Assembly (NCBI GenBank): GCA_016929205.1
Contig: JAFGJF010000340.1
Location: 1-7,459, forward strand
Reading direction: 5' to 3'
DNA: 7,459 nt
Source: Anaerolineae bacterium
GTDB lineage: Bacteria > Chloroflexota > Anaerolineae > JAFGEY01
Shown: positions 1 to 7,110 of the stretch, piece after piece
Position numbering within the stretch: position 1 is the first letter of the stretch
Layout: each line of letters begins with the position of its first letter
The notes under the pieces: generated by a model
What the model was told of the DNA's origin: nothing
The model's input: only the letters and a program-made list of their open reading frames with translations
Databases searched by the model: none
Made by a program: the position numbers and the translations under genes

Positions 1-161
1 ATGTTGTAGGCTTCGCGGATCGTGGCAAAGACTTCGGCCTGTTTGACCGTGTCGATGCCCAGGTCGGCTTCGAGATCCAGATCCGGATCGAGCATATCGG
101 GTGGGTAGCCCGTCTTTTCACTGACCAGGGCCAATACGTTTGCCTCCACAGTGTCGCTAAT
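1..161 (-). other. Domain: acyl carrier domain with Thr at the phosphopantetheine site, cut by window edge
   Basis: Carrier domain starting near residue 1694. The sequence runs VSEKTGYPPDMLDPDLDL, then EADLGIDTVKQAEVFATI, and stops at the window edge inside helix 3. The layout matches PUFA-synthase ACPs (LGIDSIKRVEI), including Asp before the attachment residue, but the attachment position is Thr1731 (codon at 48-50) instead of Ser. Only about 53 residues are visible, so further carrier repeats to the left are possible, as in PfaA-type proteins. Confidence 0.82.
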
Positions 162-3100
162 AGAAGGGACGATTGTATCGCTGCGCTCCGTGGTCGCGAC
201 CACGGGAGCATCGTTTTGCACGGGCCTGATCATCTCTGTTGTGACCTCTGCGCCTTGCAAGGCAGGCTGCGAGGGCAGCGTCTCGATCGGACGCGGCATT
301 TGAACCGCTGGCACGGGCACAGGTTGTGACCGCGCGGTTTGTATGGGCACCGGTGCAGGTGCGCCTACCCAGGCAGTGGGTCCTTGACCGAATTGCCAAT
401 TCGACGCCGCCGGCTGTCGAGTGGGTGGTCCAGCATCTTGGATCCGCAGCGTGTGTTGTACCACTTCGAGTTCGACCTGATCCTGTCCGGCGATGTCGGC
501 CAGCCACTGCTGGTAGATGTCCGGGCGTTCTGTCCTGTCGCCATCTGCGTCAGACTGGGGCGTGGGAATGCGTCGTATAAGCGTCATCGCGACCTGCGAG
601 CCAAACCCGGCGCCAAGACGGAGTGCGTACTGGACCGGGTATTTCCCACCGCGCGAGAGTCTCAAATCACCCAACTCGGCGTCGGGCTGGAAATCGTCGT
701 GAATGTTGGCCACCGGCGGCACAATGCCGTGCTCCAATGCCTTGATGGCCAACACATCTTCGATGCCGACGCCCATCGCATGGCCGGTGTATCCCTTGGT
801 GTTGGCGATCACCACCTGGTTGGCTTGATTGCCAAAAACGCTGCGCAGGGCGTGAATCTCGGCTGCCGCGCTGCCGCCACGGGCCGGTGTATACGTCTCG
901 TGTGAGACAAAAACCGTGTTCGGGGCGATCGTGTGACGATCGAGACCGAAACGCGCTTCGGCTTTGCCTATCACACGCTCCATCACGTCGCAGATGTGGT
1001 TCACGTCAAGACGGGTGCCGTGGAAAGCGCTGTTGGCGATCTCGCTAGACAGAATCTCACAAATACCGCACATACCACGTTCCTGCACCGCGTCTTGGGT
1101 TTCGACGATGATGGCTGCCGCACCCATGCCAATGATCGTGCCGTGACGACGCTCGTCAAATGGCAAAGCGGCTTTGTCCAGGCGTTCTTCGGTCGTCGTT
1201 GCGCCGGTCGCCAGCATGCCGGAACCAATCCACTGCATCAGGTTTTCGCCTGTCACATCATCGCCGGAGATAATGATCACACGCCGGCAACGCCCGGCAC
1301 GGATCCAGTCCTCGGCAACGGCGACGGCATGTGTCGTCGTTGCACATGCCGCATTGACGTGAGTATTGGGGCCACGTGCGCCAATGTATTCGGCGAACTG
1401 GGAATGGCCCATAGCCAGCACGCGAAAGATAAATTTACGATCAAAGCTATAGTTGAGCCGGTCTAGCTTGTCTTGCGTCTCGGCAATGCGGCGGTCCAGT
1501 TCGGCGACCAGCCCGTTGCTGCCGGGCGAAGCAAAGAGACGCAACTGGTTCAGCGTCTTGAGCTGTTCGTTAAGCGCTTCATAATCCTTGTAACGCGTGA
1601 CTTCATCGGCCATCCGGTCCAGGCCGGGGAAAGCCGAGGCAAAAATCACACCCGTTTCGTCGCGTAATGCTTCGGGCAGCATCCAGCGATCGGGCAAAAA
1701 CGTGCTTTTGCTCGTCGTGCGATAGTTCATCACCAACGGGATGCCGGCGTCGCGCAAAGCCTCAATGCCAGCGGCGATGGCCAACTGGGTGCTGATGTCC
1801 AGCGCGTCAATCCGAGCTTCCGGCACGCCAAATTCTTGCGCCAGATCAAAGTAGCCGCGCCGTCCAGCCAGCTTGATCGTGTCCGATGGATCGTCGATGA
1901 CCTTGAATACTGCACCGGCTTCGCTTTTGACCAGGCGAGTGATGCGCCGCGTGGCCATTTGCGTGCGAAAGCGATATGGAATCAGTTCGATAAACTGCTC
2001 GCCTCGTAGAATGCGATCGACGTTGTCGTTTGAAAAGACATGCCTTTCCTGTCCCGGCAAACCGAGCGCGGCGCCGCTGATCACGATGGATCCGGTGATA
2101 GGCAGGCGCCCATCGTGGATGGGCTGCGACCATGCAGCCGGTTGGCCACTGAGCGGCGCGCCGTTGTAGATGCGTTGACCTTGCTGCAAGAAATCGGCAA
2201 AGAGGTGACCCAGGGCCACGATACGATCGTCGACGATCGGTGCGCCGGGTTGCACGGGTGCAGCGCGCTGCTCGGCGGCCGGAGTATGGCGCTGTGGTGC
2301 ATCATTCGGCGGTTGGTGATCTAGTGTATTTGTCATGTTACTTTCCTTCAGAGCCGGTTGAACGGCTGGTGGTTGTATCTGAGCCAGTTTGATAGCTGCA
2401 GGTTCAGGTTCGGTGTGTGTCTGGCCTACACCGGCGGCATACAGGCCGCACAGCGCTTCGTTCAAACTGGGCAGCGTGCCTTTGCGCGGGTGGTTGGTGA
2501 ACAAGGTGGTCACGTCAGACTTTTCCTTCACAATGTCGTCCGAGAGCGCCGTGAGCACGCGCTTGGGGCCGACCTCGACCAGGATGCGTGCGCCTTGACT
2601 GTACAGTTGCTGGATCCCTTTGACAAACTGTACGGGCGAGGCGACTTGTCGTCCCAGGATGTCGACGATTTCGTTTTTGGTGCGCGGATACAGCTCGCCG
2701 GTCACGTTGGCGACGATGGGCAGCTGCGGCGGCCGTACATCCATACCGGCGATGATTTCCCGCAGTGGCTCGCTGGCCGGCGCGACGATCTTGGTATGAA
2801 AGGCGTGTGAGACGGGAATCTTGATCGCCCGGTATTCTTTGTTCTGAAAGGTCTTGATGGCCTCGTTGACGGCAGCGGTTGCACCGCCGATGACGGCCTG
2901 ATTGGTGCTGTTGACGTTGGCGATCACGACATAGTCGTCGATCTCGTCCAGAATTGCCTGCACCTCTTCCAGTGGCGCAAAAATGGCGGCCATGCAGCCA
3001 TTGTCTTCGAGGGCAACTTTGGTCATTTCCCGCCCGCGCGCGCTGACGACGTGCAATGCGTCGGCAAAAGACAGCACACCGGCTTCGACCAGGGCGGCGT

Positions 3101-5240
3101 ATTCGCCCAAACTGTGCCCGATCACCATATCTGGTGCGATGCCATAGCTTTTTAACAGACGGGTCAAGGCCACGTTGACGGTGAGCACGGCCGGCTGGGT
3201 GATGGTCGTATCCTTGAGTTTGCCTTCAGCGGCATCAATTGTATTCTTGTCATCCGAGTCGACAAAGATGAAATCGCTTAACGGCCGGCCGAGCAGCGGG
3301 GTCATGACCTCGTCTGCCTCAAGGAAGGTGTTGGCCACGGCGGCGTCCATATTGTTTAGTTCGAGCAGCATATTGACGTATTGCGATCCCTGGCCGGGAA
3401 ACATAAACGCCACCTTGCCGGGCTTGCCGCTGCCCCGATAGATGCCCTGAGAGGCCAGTGGCTTCCACACTGCGGGCAAATTTTGTTCCAGCGCGTATAA
3501 TGCCTTTTCACCGCGCTTGATCAGTTCGTCGGCGTTGCCAAAATCGATCGCCAGTCGCTCCGGTGCTGCCAGCCTATCTGCCGGGGGAGCCTGGCGATGT
3601 GGCAGCTTGCCGTTGCTCGCATCGGTCAAAACGACCTGGAGCTGAGCCATAAGGCTGGTCGCATCGGGCGCACCTAACAGCAGTGCGCCGCGATAGGGTG
3701 CCTTGGCAGCGACTGCGGCTGGCTGGCGATCCGGCAAAGAGACGACTGGCGGCCCCTGATCGGTGTTGCTACCCACGCTGGCGACGGAAAAGCTCGATCT
3801 GCTTGTATCAAGCAGGCCGGGCACGTATTCTTCGACGACGACGTGAAAATTGGTACCGCCAAAGCCGAACGCACTGACGCCGGCGCGTCGCGGCGTGCCG
3901 TTACGTTTCCACGGGGTCAACTCGGTGTTGACGCGGAAAGGCAGATTGGCAAAATCGATCTTGGGGTTGAGTTTTCGGACATTGAGGCTGGGTGGCAGCA
4001 TCTTGTGGTGTAACGATAACACAGCCTTGAGCAGCCCTGCCGCGCCGGCTGCGCCCTTGAGGTGTCCGATGTTTGACTTGACCGAGCCGATTGGAATGCT
4101 GCCCGGGGCGAGATCGAATCCGCGGAAGGCAATGGACATCCCTTCCATCTCTGCTACGTCACCGACGCGGGTGGATGTGCCATGAGCCTCAAAGTAGCTT
4201 GCCGTCGCCGGGGATAGTCCTGCGTCCTGCCAGGCACGCAGCACGGCATGAGCCTGCCCGTCGGGGTTGGGAGCGGTGATGCCTTTGCCTTTGCCATCGC
4301 TGGCCCCACCGATGCCACGGATGACGGCATAAATCCTGTCGCCATCGCGTTCGGCGTCGGCCAATCGTTTGAGCATCAGGATGGCTCCGCCTTCGCCCAT
4401 CACAAAGCCGTTTGCGTCCTGATCAAAAGGTCGAGAACCATCGGGGCTCAGTGCGCCAATCTTGCAGAATTTTACAAATGAAGACGCGCCCATGTTGCGA
4501 TCGACGCCGCCGGTGAGGACGGCATCAAAGTGCCCGGCGTGCAGGCCCCGGAAAGCCGCTTCCAGGGCGGCCAATGAGGATGCGCAAGCGGCATCGGTCA
4601 CAAAGTTGGGGCCGCCCAGGTTGAGGGTATTGGCGACGCGCCCGGCGATAATGTTTGACAATTCACCCGGCATCGTGTCTTCGGTAATGTCAGAAGTGCG
4701 GTTGCGCACCATCTCGGTGGTGCCATTCAACAGTGCCTGGCGCACATCTGGTGGCAGGTTCTGGAATGCGGGCACTTGCTCCAGCGCATGTGCGTATTCG
4801 GGAGTATAGATGCGCAGAGCGGTGCGATAATGGTTTTCACCGGCCATCGCGTTGCCCAGAATAACGCCGGTACGCGACATGTCGAGCGGGCGGTCAGGAT
4901 AACCATAGTCGAGTAACGCGGCGCGGCAACTGCTGATCGCCCACTTTTGTGTTGGATCGATGACCTTTTGCACCTTGGGTGGGATCGGCATCTGCCACTT
5001 GAATGGTTCGAACTCGTATTCGCGCACCCAACCGCCGATCTTGGAATAGGTCTTGTCGATGGCCTCGGGATCGGGATCATAGTAATCGGCCGGGTCCCAG
5101 CGATCGGGGGCTACTTCGGTGATACTGTATCGTCCTTGTTCAAGATTTTGCCAAAAGGTGCCAGCGTCGGGTGCATCGGGCAAAATGGCTCCGATGCCAA
5201 CCACGGCAACAGCTTTTTCTGCAAACCCGTTTTCGGACAT
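1..5240 (-). CDS. Type I polyketide/PUFA-like fatty-acid synthase, KS-AT-KS-ACP, 3' end outside window
   Basis: Multidomain synthase that would build an acyl chain from malonyl units in the cytoplasm. The frame was followed from the ATG at 5240 to the left edge: 1746 complete codons, no stop, so the protein continues beyond the window. Domains by residue: KS1 about 8-475, AT about 606-905, Pro/Gln-rich linker about 930-1000, divergent KS2 about 1048-1555, Pro/Ala/Gln-rich linker about 1600-1690, carrier domain from about 1694. The start is fixed by AGGAG seven bases upstream and by the KS fold beginning at once (AVAVVGIGAILP). KS1 has the DKTYSKIGGW stretch that I associate with PfaA and related PUFA/secondary-lipid synthases rather than with modular PKSs. 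The gene lies 32 bp behind an acyl-CoA dehydrogenase and is probably co-transcribed with it. No KR, DH or ER domain is visible; in relatives these usually follow the carrier domains. Synthase assignment is secure; PUFA versus other lipid or polyketide is not. Confidence 0.93.
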   Translation of the reverse strand, partial: MSENGFAEKAVAVVGIGAILPDAPDAGTFWQNLEQGRYSITEVAPDRWDPADYYDPDPEAIDKTYSKIGGWVREYEFEPFKWQMPIPPKVQKVIDPTQKWAISSCRAALLDYGYPDRPLDMSRTGVILGNAMAGENHYRTALRIYTPEYAHALEQVPAFQNLPPDVRQALLNGTTEMVRNRTSDITEDTMPGELSNIIAGRVANTLNLGGPNFVTDAACASSLAALEAAFRGLHAGHFDAVLTGGVDRNMGASSFVKFCKIGALSPDGSRPFDQDANGFVMGEGGAILMLKRLADAERDGDRIYAVIRGIGGASDGKGKGITAPNPDGQAHAVLRAWQDAGLSPATASYFEAHGTSTRVGDVAEMEGMSIAFRGFDLAPGSIPIGSVKSNIGHLKGAAGAAGLLKAVLSLHHKMLPPSLNVRKLNPKIDFANLPFRVNTELTPWKRNGTPRRAGVSAFGFGGTNFHVVVEEYVPGLLDTSRSSFSVASVGSNTDQGPPVVSLPDRQPAAVAAKAPYRGALLLGAPDATSLMAQLQVVLTDASNGKLPHRQAPPADRLAAPERLAIDFGNADELIKRGEKALYALEQNLPAVWKPLASQGIYRGSGKPGKVAFMFPGQGSQYVNMLLELNNMDAAVANTFLEADEVMTPLLGRPLSDFIFVDSDDKNTIDAAEGKLKDTTITQPAVLTVNVALTRLLKSYGIAPDMVIGHSLGEYAALVEAGVLSFADALHVVSARGREMTKVALEDNGCMAAIFAPLEEVQAILDEIDDYVVIANVNSTNQAVIGGATAAVNEAIKTFQNKEYRAIKIPVSHAFHTKIVAPASEPLREIIAGMDVRPPQLPIVANVTGELYPRTKNEIVDILGRQVASPVQFVKGIQQLYSQGARILVEVGPKRVLTALSDDIVKEKSDVTTLFTNHPRKGTLPSLNEALCGLYAAGVGQTHTEPEPAAIKLAQIQPPAVQPALKESNMTNTLDHQPPNDAPQRHTPAAEQRAAPVQPGAPIVDDRIVALGHLFADFLQQGQRIYNGAPLSGQPAAWSQPIHDGRLPITGSIVISGAALGLPGQERHVFSNDNVDRILRGEQFIELIPYRFRTQMATRRITRLVKSEAGAVFKVIDDPSDTIKLAGRRGYFDLAQEFGVPEARIDALDISTQLAIAAGIEALRDAGIPLVMNYRTTSKSTFLPDRWMLPEALRDETGVIFASAFPGLDRMADEVTRYKDYEALNEQLKTLNQLRLFASPGSNGLVAELDRRIAETQDKLDRLNYSFDRKFIFRVLAMGHSQFAEYIGARGPNTHVNAACATTTHAVAVAEDWIRAGRCRRVIIISGDDVTGENLMQWIGSGMLATGATTTEERLDKAALPFDERRHGTIIGMGAAAIIVETQDAVQERGMCGICEILSSEIANSAFHGTRLDVNHICDVMERVIGKAEARFGLDRHTIAPNTVFVSHETYTPARGGSAAAEIHALRSVFGNQANQVVIANTKGYTGHAMGVGIEDVLAIKALEHGIVPPVANIHDDFQPDAELGDLRLSRGGKYPVQYALRLGAGFGSQVAMTLIRRIPTPQSDADGDRTERPDIYQQWLADIAGQDQVELEVVQHTLRIQDAGPPTRQPAASNWQFGQGPTAWVGAPAPVPIQTARSQPVPVPAVQMPRPIETLPSQPALQGAEVTTEMIRPVQNDAPVVATTERSDTIVPSISDTVEANVLALVSEKTGYPPDMLDPDLDLEADLGIDTVKQAEVFATIREAYN
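576..2099 (-). other. Domain: second, divergent ketosynthase (KS2)
   Basis: Thiolase-fold condensing domain, residues about 1048-1555, very unlike KS1. It starts at SIVISGAALGLPG and ends at LGAGFGSQVAMTLI (from 1542). The catalytic triad can be placed: Cys1299 in NAACATTTHA, His1447 in SHETYTPARGG, His1487 in NTKGYTGH. The last two are 40 residues apart, exactly as in KS1, although the surrounding motifs (EAHGTGT, KSNIGH in ordinary KS) are replaced. A largely helical, charged stretch at about 1209-1268 lies before the active Cys. The xTGH form recalls the KS of fungal and actinobacterial type I FAS, from memory only. It may be a true second condensing enzyme or a chain-length/priming partner of KS1; the intact triad favours an active enzyme. 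Confidence 0.8.
2334..2348 (-). promoter_or_regulatory. Possible internal translation start (AAGGA plus in-frame ATG, Met969)
   Basis: Inside the synthase, in the linker between AT and KS2, AAGGA (2344-2348) stands seven bases before an in-frame ATG (2334-2336). The downstream residues, MTNTLDHQPPNDAPQ, look like a natural N-terminus leading to a Pro/Gln-rich tether and KS2. A TAA in another frame (2338-2340) sits just before the ATG. This could allow a separate KS2-carrier polypeptide to be made, or it could be a relic of two genes that fused. Chance is possible because the linker is A-rich. Confidence 0.35.
2526..3425 (-). other. Domain: acyltransferase, predicted malonyl-specific
   Basis: Acyltransferase that loads the extender unit onto the carrier domain, residues about 606-905. 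It opens with VAFMFPGQGSQY (610-621), has the nucleophile elbow GHSLGEYAAL with Ser710, and the VSHAFHT segment with the catalytic His at 812. In the known AT families HAFH at this place goes with malonyl-CoA, and YASH with methylmalonyl-CoA, so malonyl is the predicted substrate. It closes with VEVGPKRVLTAL near residue 890. Confidence 0.9.
3816..5219 (-). other. Domain: ketosynthase 1 (PfaA-like) of the synthase
   Basis: Condensing domain, residues about 8-475. The active-site Cys is residue 219 in DAACASSLAAL. The two catalytic histidines are His353 in EAHGTST and His393 in KSNIGH, 40 residues apart, as in active KS domains. RPFDQDANGFVMGEGG and the closing GVSAFGFGGTNFH (454-466) are both intact. 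All catalytic residues are present, so this domain should carry out decarboxylative condensation. EAHGTST in place of the usual EAHGTGT is a mild variation. Confidence 0.92.
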
Positions 5241-5247
5241 TGTTCCA

Positions 5248-5252
5248 CTCCT
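5248..5252 (-). promoter_or_regulatory. Ribosome binding site of the synthase gene
   Basis: AGGAG on the minus strand, seven bases before the ATG at 5240. It lies in the 32-bp gap after the dehydrogenase stop, so the synthase has its own ribosome entry site while very probably sharing the dehydrogenase transcript. No room exists for a terminator in this gap. Confidence 0.8.
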
Positions 5253-5272
5253 GTGCTTGTTGTATTTCAAGC

Positions 5273-6934
5273 TTAAAACTCAAGTTGTCGCAATGCGTCT
5301 GCAACTGTATCCATATCGGCTAACAAACCGCCTTGCGCACGGTTGATGGTGCTCAGACCAAGGGCGCGTTCCAGTTCGGCAAAACCGGCCTCGTCCAGTG
5401 GCGCAGCACCATAAATCCAGCGCAGTCCCTCGGTTGTGATGCGCATTGCGGCCTCACGGGCATAGATGCGGCTGATTGCCTGCACAGTCTGCGCGTCCAG
5501 GCCGGAAACTTTGGGCGCCGGATTGGCTGCGTACCGGCACAATGCCGCTGCCGTTTCACCCAGCGTGATCCACTCACCCAGCCGGAAAAGGATGTGCTGG
5601 TGGCGGGTCAGACGGTTCACGCGAGCGCGTTCGAGCAATACGTCAAGCGCTCTGAGTGCCAGTGCCACCAGGCCCGCGCCCACTTGCGGGGATTGTGCGT
5701 GAAGCGTATCCAGCGAGGACGCCATCGGCACATAGTATTGGCCGCGCGTCTTCAAGTGGCTGCGCCACCGATCGCGGGCAATCGTCCATTCCATGATTTC
5801 GGAGGTCCCTTCATAGATCGTGGTAATGCGCACGTCTCGCCGGATCTTTTCGACGGGGTATTCCTTGGTATATCCATAGCCACCCAAAGCCTGGATCGCG
5901 GCGTCGGCCGCGGCATTGCCGGCCTCGGTTGCAATCAGCTTGGCGATCGCACCTTCGGTACCGAGATCTGTTTCCCCTGCATCGATGCGATAAGAGATCT
6001 CTTCGATGTAGGCACGCGCCGCTTCCAGGCGTACGATGTGAGGTACGAGCAATTTGTGGGTAAAGCCTTGTTTTTCGATGAGCGGCGATCCGGCCTGTAC
6101 GCGCTCCCGGGCATAGGTAATGGCGTGCTTGAGCGCGGCCATCCCGCCACCCAGACCAAATGTGGCGACCATCAGTCGCGTGTAACCAAAAACTTGTTGT
6201 GCATAGAGCATTCCCTGACCATCTTCACCGATCACATTTTCCACCGGGAGGAACATATCTTCAAAAGTCAACGGCGCAGTGTTTGAGATACGGATGCCGT
6301 GCTTGTCCTCTTCCTTGCCCGTGATCAAGCCCTTTGTGCCTTTTTCAGCGGCAAAGAACGTAAATCCGTTGGGCGTTTTGGCGAGTATGGTGTACAGGTC
6401 GGCGATGCCGCCGTTGGTGATGAATTGTTTGTTGCCGTTCAGTGTGTAGCCAATGACCTTGCCATCTTTTTCAACCGGATCGGCCTTGGTGCGCAGCACG
6501 GCCAGGTCACTGCCGGCCGTCGGCTCGGTCACACCGTAGGCGACAAGCCACCCCTTGGTGGCAACCTCGGTCATCCATTTGGCTTTTTGCGCCTCCGTCC
6601 CGCCGACCAGGATCGGGTCAAGGCCGAGAAAGGTGGCCAATACGGCACTGGCTATTCCCAAATCTGCTTCTGCGATAGCTTCCGAGATGCGGTATACATC
6701 GTATGCTCCACCTCCCATCCCCCCGTACTTTTCATCGATAAAAAAGAGATGAATGCCGAACTGTGGGCCATACATTTCTCTCAAGATCGCCTCCGGACGA
6801 TCGTCCGTAGTTCCATGGCCTGCGGCATCTAGCTCGCGTATCAGATCGGGAGAAAGGCGTTTTTGGGCAAAGTCTTGAATGGCGGACAAGATCATATCTC
6901 GCGTTTCAGGATCAAGGCCGGCGTGATTTGACAT
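5273..6934 (-). CDS. Acyl-CoA dehydrogenase (FAD), long form with C-terminal helical extension
   Basis: Flavoenzyme of 553 residues that would introduce a trans-2 double bond into an acyl-CoA, passing electrons to electron-transfer flavoprotein. Visible family marks in order are the N-terminal helical domain with FFIDEKYGGMGGG (64-76), the middle-domain FAD/substrate signature VAYGVTEPTAGSD (131-143), the NGNKQFITNGG segment (166-176), and the C-terminal domain with QALGGYGYTKEYPVEKIRRD (348-367) and IYEGTSEIMEW (373-383). Glu375 in IYEGT matches the catalytic base of short- and medium-chain enzymes, so the protein should be active. About 160 residues after residue 390 form an extra, mostly helical region; ordinary members are near 380 residues, and longer ones such as VLCAD or some FadE proteins carry a comparable extension. 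The start is supported by AGGAGA eight bases upstream. It is first in a likely two-gene operon with the synthase 32 bp downstream. Whether it acts on free acyl-CoA or on a synthase intermediate is unknown. Confidence 0.94.
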   Translation of the reverse strand: MSNHAGLDPETRDMILSAIQDFAQKRLSPDLIRELDAAGHGTTDDRPEAILREMYGPQFGIHLFFIDEKYGGMGGGAYDVYRISEAIAEADLGIASAVLATFLGLDPILVGGTEAQKAKWMTEVATKGWLVAYGVTEPTAGSDLAVLRTKADPVEKDGKVIGYTLNGNKQFITNGGIADLYTILAKTPNGFTFFAAEKGTKGLITGKEEDKHGIRISNTAPLTFEDMFLPVENVIGEDGQGMLYAQQVFGYTRLMVATFGLGGGMAALKHAITYARERVQAGSPLIEKQGFTHKLLVPHIVRLEAARAYIEEISYRIDAGETDLGTEGAIAKLIATEAGNAAADAAIQALGGYGYTKEYPVEKIRRDVRITTIYEGTSEIMEWTIARDRWRSHLKTRGQYYVPMASSLDTLHAQSPQVGAGLVALALRALDVLLERARVNRLTRHQHILFRLGEWITLGETAAALCRYAANPAPKVSGLDAQTVQAISRIYAREAAMRITTEGLRWIYGAAPLDEAGFAELERALGLSTINRAQGGLLADMDTVADALRQLEF

Positions 6935-6942
6935 AATAATAT

Positions 6943-6948
6943 TCTCCT
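6943..6948 (-). promoter_or_regulatory. Ribosome binding site of the acyl-CoA dehydrogenase gene
   Basis: AGGAGA on the minus strand, eight bases before the ATG at 6934, in an AT-rich stretch (AATATTATT) that should keep the start accessible. It decides the start of the dehydrogenase. Confidence 0.8.
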
Positions 6949-7002
6949 AAATGCAAAGAACGCGTCGAGAATGTGGAACGCCCCGGCGCGTCACAGCAAC
7001 AA

Positions 7003-7032
7003 TCAATACTCGGCCAGAGCATTCTGGCCAAG
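7003..7032 (-). promoter_or_regulatory. Leader inverted repeat, with a weak overlapping promoter-like pair
   Basis: An inverted repeat at 7009-7018 and 7023-7032 (core GGCCAGA / TCTGGCC, four-base loop; one G-U pair in minus-strand RNA) lies about 75 bp before the dehydrogenase start. No T-run follows, so it is not an intrinsic terminator. It could be an operator for a dimeric repressor or a 5'-UTR hairpin. On the minus strand TTGGCC (7026-7031) and TATTGA (7003-7008), 17 bases apart, make a poor sigma-70-like pair overlapping the repeat, which would suit repression. The promoter part is weak; the repeat itself is seen directly. Confidence 0.35.
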
Positions 7033-7110
7033 TGCGTCTTGGTAGGTATCATCGATCACTACAATAAACACCCTTGTTGGGAAAAAGTCACACACGGGGG
7101 TTGACATTTC

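Noticed and set aside
326..1667. Several plus-strand open frames of 60-190 codons (for example 339-905 and 933-1466).
   Set aside because: They are antisense to the continuous synthase frame, lack good ribosome sites and have no recognisable domains.
1846..2133. Minus-strand open frame of 95 codons overlapping KS2.
   Set aside because: Out of frame with the synthase; basic, low-information translation without motifs.
2338..2450. Suspected frameshift or sequencing error near the AT-KS2 linker because of the out-of-frame TAA.
   Set aside because: The frame was followed codon by codon from AT to KS2 without a stop, and the linker residues are a sensible Pro/Gln-rich tether; kept only as a fusion-seam finding.
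5333..6286. A 317-codon open frame on the plus strand.
   Set aside because: It lies wholly antisense to the acyl-CoA dehydrogenase, whose motifs and ribosome site are clear. The translation is Arg/Cys/Gly-rich with no recognisable motif, as expected for a shadow frame in GC-rich DNA.
7101..7106. TTGACA on the plus strand, a consensus -35 hexamer.
   Set aside because: No -10 element at the right distance and no plus-strand gene downstream.
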